Shown here piece after piece: positions 6,982 to 9,962 of a stretch of 9,962 nt of DNA. This stretch comes from JAFHCF01 sp048497495. GTDB taxonomy: Bacteria; Pseudomonadota; Alphaproteobacteria; Rhizobiales; Ancalomicrobiaceae. The first letter of the stretch is position 1. Every line of letters begins with the position of its first letter. The notes beneath the pieces are model-generated. The model was not told the origin of the DNA and ran no database searches. It saw only the letters and a program-made list of their open reading frames with translations. The position numbers and the translations under genes were made by a program. The stretch spans positions 1 to 9,962 of the forward strand of contig JAFHCF010000270.1 of NCBI GenBank assembly GCA_048497495.1. Reading direction: 5' to 3'.

Positions 6982-8391
6982 TCACCCCGCCAATTCGCCC
7001 AATGCCGCGTTGAGGGCCGCGACCAGCGTCTCGACGTCGCGCTCCGTCGTCGTCGGGGCGATCAGCATCATGTTGTGGAACGGCGTGATGATCACCCCAC
7101 GCTCGATCAGGTAGAGGCGCAGCGCCCCCTCGATCTCGGCATCGCCGATCTTGCCCGCCTCGCCGCCGTCGCGCGGCCGGGTGGGGGAGAGCATGAATTC
7201 GACCCGGGCGCCGATCGAGGTCACCACCCAGGGCAGGCGGTGGCGGGCGATCACCGCCGCGAGGTCGGCGGCGAGGCGATCGGCGAGGCCGATCATGTGG
7301 TCGAAGGCCTCGGCGGTCATCACCTCGGTCAGGCAAGCGCGCATGGCGGCGACGGCGAGCGCATTGGCGGTCAGTGTCGTGCCCATGCCGGAATAGCCGG
7401 GGGTGTCGGCGCGGGCGCGGCTCATACCCGCCGCGATCGCGTCGGTGAAGCCGTAGACGGCGGCGGGCACGCCGCCGGCGATCGGCTTGCCGAGCACGAA
7501 GAAGTCCGGGTCGAGGTCGTGGGCGCGGGTGTAGCCGCCCGGGCCCGACGAGATGGTGTGGGTCTCGTCGATGGCGAGCAGGGTGCCGGCGGCGCGGGTG
7601 AGACGGCGCAAGGTCTCGTGGAAGCCCGGCTCGGGCAGCACCATGCCGATGTTGGTCATCACCGGTTCGGCGAGCACCAGCGCGACGCTGCCGTCGGCGA
7701 GCGCCGCCTCGAGGGCCCGGGCGTCGTTGAAGGGGATGGCGCGGGTATGGGCCGGGAGATCCCAGACCTGGCCCATCAGGCCGGGGCGCAGGATCGGTCG
7801 GCCGTCGCGCAGCCGCACGTGGGTGTCGTCGACGGCACCGTGGTAGCAGCCGTCGAAGACGACGATGTTCGGCCGGCCGGTGACGGCGCGGGCCCAGCGG
7901 ATCACCGAGCGGTTGGCGTCCGAGGCGGTCATGGTGATCTGCCACCAGGGCAGTGCGAAGCGGTCGGCGAGGAGGTGGCCGACCTCCGGCACGGCGGTGG
8001 AGGGCAGCATGCCGGTGATGCCGCGCGCCGCCTGTTCGGCCACCGCCGCGACGATCGCCGGCGGGGCATGGCCGAACATCGAGCCGGTGTCGCCGAGACA
8101 GAAGTCGACATGGGCGATGCCGTCGGCGTCGGTGAGGGTCGAGCCGCGCGCCTGCGCCAGAAACAGCGGGAAGGGCAGGCCCCAGTCGCTCATCCAATGG
8201 AGTGGCACGCCGTCGTGCCAATGGTGGGCGGCCTCGGCCGCCAGGGCCGCCGAGCGCGGCCGGCGGATCGCGTAAGACGCCCGTTCGCGCGCCGTGAGCG
8301 CGGCGAGACGGGCGAGCGATACGCCATGGCAATACGTCTCCGGTTCGTCACGAAACGGGACCGAAGGGCGCGAAAGGTCGATCGATGTCAT
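6982..8391 (-). CDS. Class III PLP-dependent aminotransferase, substrate unknown
   Basis: This 469-residue fold-type I class III aminotransferase is distantly like glutamate-1-semialdehyde aminomutase (HemL). In order it shows YVDF-like HVDFCLGDTGSMFGH (94-108), the phosphate-binding region TASDANRSVIRWARA (155-169), FDGCYHGAVDD (179-189), LAEPVMTNIG (240-249), the cofactor Asp275 in AIDETHTISSGPGG (273-286), Schiff-base Lys302 in LGKPIAGG (300-307), and TTLTANAL (338-345). It departs from the usual class III signatures: S/G-G-T/S-E-A is replaced by ASDA, and DEV/DEVQTG by DETHTI. I recall the same pattern in a subgroup generically annotated 'aspartate aminotransferase family', which is neither true HemL nor a characterised omega-transaminase. 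No heme genes lie nearby, so hemL is unlikely. The ATG at 8391 has a CAGGG Shine-Dalgarno-like sequence 6 nt upstream, just after a strong palindrome. It is convergent with the recJ side. Confidence 0.85.
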   Translation of the reverse strand: MTSIDLSRPSVPFRDEPETYCHGVSLARLAALTARERASYAIRRPRSAALAAEAAHHWHDGVPLHWMSDWGLPFPLFLAQARGSTLTDADGIAHVDFCLGDTGSMFGHAPPAIVAAVAEQAARGITGMLPSTAVPEVGHLLADRFALPWWQITMTASDANRSVIRWARAVTGRPNIVVFDGCYHGAVDDTHVRLRDGRPILRPGLMGQVWDLPAHTRAIPFNDARALEAALADGSVALVLAEPVMTNIGMVLPEPGFHETLRRLTRAAGTLLAIDETHTISSGPGGYTRAHDLDPDFFVLGKPIAGGVPAAVYGFTDAIAAGMSRARADTPGYSGMGTTLTANALAVAAMRACLTEVMTAEAFDHMIGLADRLAADLAAVIARHRLPWVVTSIGARVEFMLSPTRPRDGGEAGKIGDAEIEGALRLYLIERGVIITPFHNMMLIAPTTTERDVETLVAALNAALGELAG

Positions 8392-8402
8392 GTGGCACCC
8401 TG

Positions 8403-8450
8403 CCTTCGGAACGGACGAGCGCGAATTGTGCGTTCGTCCGACTGCGAAGG
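8403..8450. promoter_or_regulatory. 48-bp interrupted palindrome before the aminotransferase start
   Basis: The core arms 8412-8422 and 8430-8440 match as inverted repeats at 10 of 11 positions (CGGACGA-GCGC against GCGTTCGTCCG) around a 7-nt AT-richer centre, GAATTGT. A second layer, CCTTCG (8403-8408) with CGAAGG (8445-8450), extends it after a short mismatch. It starts 8 nt after the stop of the 35-residue ORF (minus-strand direction), ends 11 nt before the aminotransferase ATG, and abuts the Shine-Dalgarno. It could be a repressor operator, an mRNA hairpin that affects translation, or a terminator lacking a T-tract. The first two fit its position best. Confidence 0.6.
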
Positions 8451-8458
8451 CAATGATG

Positions 8459-8566
8459 TCAGCGCAAGAGGCCGATGACGGTGAACGCCATCAGGCAGAA
8501 CACGAGACCGAGTTCGAAGGCGCTGGGCGCCCCCAAGGTTCCGACGATACGCTTGAACGCCTGCAC
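8459..8566 (-). CDS. Putative 35-residue membrane microprotein, weakly prepilin-like
   Basis: A GTG-started frame gives a basic N-terminus, MQAFKRIVGTLGAPSAF, followed by one hydrophobic helix, FELGLVFCLMAFTVIGLL, and a final Arg. Third codon positions are almost all G/C, as in the real genes, which favours coding. The stretch KRIVGTLGAPSAFELGLV can be aligned without gaps to the processing region of Flp-type prepilins (KRF..., then G-ATAIEYGLI), with Glu in the place of the conserved +5 Glu. However, Ala replaces the -1 Gly, Leu replaces Tyr, and the protein ends at the helix, whereas Flp pilins are usually longer. It could equally be an unrelated small membrane peptide. No good Shine-Dalgarno is seen before the GTG. 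It points the same way as the aminotransferase gene, 67 nt upstream of it. Confidence 0.4.
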   Translation of the reverse strand: MQAFKRIVGTLGAPSAFELGLVFCLMAFTVIGLLR

Positions 8567-8626
8567 GGTCGTGGACCCGCAACGGAGAGGGAGGATCGAG
8601 CCGGAAGCTCGCCAGAGCCTCCTACG

Positions 8627-8738
8627 CTCGGGAGACGACTTTAATATGAACGTGGCTTCCCGTGAAGGGGATGGATGGGGACGAATTCGACGATTCCTAC
8701 TCGGACCCGTCGAATTTCTTCTTCGTCCGTCTCCCGAG
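8627..8738. repeat. Nested inverted repeats in the fliK upstream region
   Basis: Two perfect inverted repeats are nested. The outer is CTCGGGAGACG (8627-8637) with CGTCTCCCGAG (8728-8738), 90 nt apart. The inner is AATTCGACG (8684-8692) with CGTCGAATT (8708-8716) around a 15-nt loop. They lie in the 279-nt region 8567-8845 between divergent genes, which is less GC-rich than its surroundings and must hold promoters for one or both sides. I found no convincing sigma-70, sigma-54 or flagellar-type promoter. A long RNA stem, a regulator site or a chance arrangement are all possible. Confidence 0.45.
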
Positions 8739-8834
8739 GATGCTCGGACAATCGGCGCTCGACCCCTCATTTGGCGGGAATTGCCGATGGCCGGGGGGTG
8801 TCGTAGCATCGTGGTGACGGACGGCGGGTCGAGC

Positions 8835-8838
8835 GAGG
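8835..8838 (+). promoter_or_regulatory. Shine-Dalgarno deciding the GTG start of the fliK-like gene
   Basis: GAGG within GAGCGAGGTGAATCC lies 7 nt before the GTG at 8846. The frame is closed by a TAG at 8804-8806 and has no ATG in between, so this GTG is the only well-placed start. Confidence 0.6.
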
Positions 8839-8845
8839 TGAATCC

Positions 8846-9962
8846 GTGGCGGCCGACGAGGGATTTTCGGTGGTCCCACCGACGGCGGTGCCGGCGAGTG
8901 GGCTGGATCTCGCCAAGCTCGCCTCGGGCCGGGTGGTGGAGGCGCGCGTCGCCTCGCTCGCCGAGGGGATCGCCATCATCGCCACCCGTCATGGCCTGAT
9001 CCAGGTCGATCTCTCGGCCTTCGCCAAGGCGATGCCGGCGGTCGGCGACCTGCTGCGCATCCAGGTGCAACCGATCGACGGCAGCGCCAAGCCGGCGGTG
9101 ACCATCGTCGAACACACGCCCGCCGCCGATCGGTCCGCGTCCACGACCGCGGCGCCGGCGGCCGACGATCCGGCCCTGGTGCTGGCGCGGGCGGTGCGGG
9201 AGGCCGCCGCATCACAGACCGGTCTGGCGCCGCTCTACGCGACGCTCGCCGGATTGGCCAAGGCGCCGACGGGCAGCGTGCCAGAAGGGGTGCGCGCCCT
9301 GGTGACGCAATTGCTGGGCGGGCGGCTGGCCGAGACCACGCCGCCGAGCGCCACGGCGGTCAAGAGGGCCTTTCTCGGCTCCGGTCTCTTCCTGGAAGCG
9401 CGGGTGGCCGGGAGCGGCGCGCCGCCGCCGGACGATCTCAAGGCGGCCCTCTTCTCGTTGCGCGCGGCGCTGAGCTCCTGGGTCGGCGCGCCGGCGGCCG
9501 AGGCCGGGCGAGGCTCGGGCGCGGGCGCCGGCAGCGCGTCGCCACCCGGCCCGATGGACGGCGGGCGGACGACGGAGGACGCGGCGCTCGCCTCGACCTC
9601 CTCGCCCTACGACACCACGGGCGGCAGGGCGGCGGCGAGGATGGGCCCACCGCCTGCCGGCGGGACCGATCCGCGGCCGTCCTCGCCGGGTCCCCCGAAC
9701 CTCGGGGCGGGGCCGTCGCCGCCGCCGCTCACGCCGCCGTCGCCGGTCGGGTCGTCGCCTCTCGGCGTCGCGCCGCCGAGCACGGCACCACCGACCACGC
9801 CGCCGACCGCCTCGGCACCGATGCCCGGCGGAGGACCGCTGCCGGCCACCCCGATGCCGGGATCCGGCGCCGCCGATCCGGCGGCGGTCTCGACGACGTC
9901 GGTCGCCGCGCCGGCGGGGCTTCCGTCACCGACGACACCGCCCTCGTCGGCACTGGTGCCGG
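8846..9962 (+). CDS. fliK: FliK-like flagellar hook-length control protein, N-terminal part (3' truncated)
   Basis: The open frame gives 372 residues from a GTG to the right edge with no stop. Residues about 23-90 form a compact beta-rich domain (GRVVEARVASLAEGIAIIA, then GDLLRIQVQP). An alpha-helical region follows at 107-212, including AFLGSGLFLEARV (175-187) and DLKAALFSLRAAL (197-209). From about 216 onward the chain is almost entirely Pro, Ser, Thr, Gly and Ala, a disordered linker. This layout matches rhizobial proteins annotated as FliK, the cytoplasmic/secreted ruler that sets hook length and switches the flagellar export gate. In those proteins a conserved C-terminal domain follows the linker, and here it would lie beyond the window. 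The assignment rests on layout and remembered motifs, not on the diagnostic C-terminal domain. An flhB-like gene is often found downstream. Confidence 0.6.
   Translation, partial: MAADEGFSVVPPTAVPASGLDLAKLASGRVVEARVASLAEGIAIIATRHGLIQVDLSAFAKAMPAVGDLLRIQVQPIDGSAKPAVTIVEHTPAADRSASTTAAPAADDPALVLARAVREAAASQTGLAPLYATLAGLAKAPTGSVPEGVRALVTQLLGGRLAETTPPSATAVKRAFLGSGLFLEARVAGSGAPPPDDLKAALFSLRAALSSWVGAPAAEAGRGSGAGAGSASPPGPMDGGRTTEDAALASTSSPYDTTGGRAAARMGPPPAGGTDPRPSSPGPPNLGAGPSPPPLTPPSPVGSSPLGVAPPSTAPPTTPPTASAPMPGGGPLPATPMPGSGAADPAAVSTTSVAAPAGLPSPTTPPSSALVP

Noticed and set aside
8408..8434. A GGAAC...CGTT pair resembling an alphaproteobacterial general-stress (EcfG) promoter.
   Set aside because: The spacer is 18 nt rather than 16-17, it points into the end of the 35-residue minus-strand ORF rather than toward a start, and it falls inside the palindrome.
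6772..8478. A 568-codon plus-strand frame opposite the class III aminotransferase.
   Set aside because: It is antisense shadow. The minus-strand frame carries complete PLP-enzyme motifs, and this one does not.
8772..8784. A sigma-54-like TGGC...TTGC pair upstream of the fliK-like gene.
   Set aside because: The spacing between the GG and GC elements is 8 nt instead of the required 10, and the flanking consensus bases are missing.
1..9962. CRISPR arrays, tRNA or rRNA genes, integrase or transposase genes.
   Set aside because: I saw no regularly spaced direct repeats, no tRNA-like sequence and no mobile-element protein motifs anywhere in the window.

Overview
The window looks like chromosomal DNA of a very GC-rich alphaproteobacterium, most likely of the order Hyphomicrobiales (Rhizobiales). 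The gene order alaC-type aminotransferase, hom, glpX, recJ, the rhizobial style of the GlpX and RecJ proteins, and a dispersed-type palindromic repeat between glpX and recJ all fit that order. The genus cannot be fixed from the sequence. Codon third positions are strongly G/C, which keeps antisense and off-frame reading frames open for kilobases. These shadows were discarded.

Layout, left to right. (1) The 3' end of a small unrecognised protein (3-260), followed by two short hairpins and a non-coding stretch. (2) A forward block of core metabolism and repair: alaC-type aminotransferase (560-1777), homoserine dehydrogenase hom (1901-3226) and class II fructose-1,6-bisphosphatase glpX (3272-4279). 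The 479-nt gap 4280-4758 holds a nested inverted-repeat element, and recJ (4759-6579) follows it. (3) A 63-residue single-membrane-span protein (6681-6872) and a clear intrinsic terminator (6910-6933). (4) On the minus strand, a class III PLP aminotransferase of uncertain substrate (6982-8391). It is preceded by a 48-bp interrupted palindrome (8403-8450) and a possible 35-residue membrane microprotein (8459-8566). (5) A 279-nt intergenic region with two nested inverted repeats, then the 5' part of a FliK-like flagellar hook-length control gene (8846 to the window end), whose Pro-rich part runs off the right edge.

How the genes work together. AlaC and Hom belong to amino-acid metabolism: alanine/glutamate transamination, and the branch point to Thr, Met and Ile. 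GlpX serves gluconeogenesis and RecJ serves DNA repair and recombination. The alaC-hom-glpX spacings (123 and 45 nt, with no clear terminator) allow co-transcription. RecJ has its own strong Shine-Dalgarno and is separated from glpX by the repeat element, so it may be transcribed on its own. The right-hand part begins a motility locus.

Most of the window is ordinary housekeeping DNA, and I do not see a convincing new defence, mobile or biosynthetic system. The points most worth a second look are these: GlpX has Val101 where the family's metal-ligand Asp is expected; the repeat units at 4478-4604 keep their hairpins despite different stem sequences; a strong palindrome sits directly before the ribosome-binding region of the unassigned class III aminotransferase; and a prepilin-like microprotein lies upstream of it.
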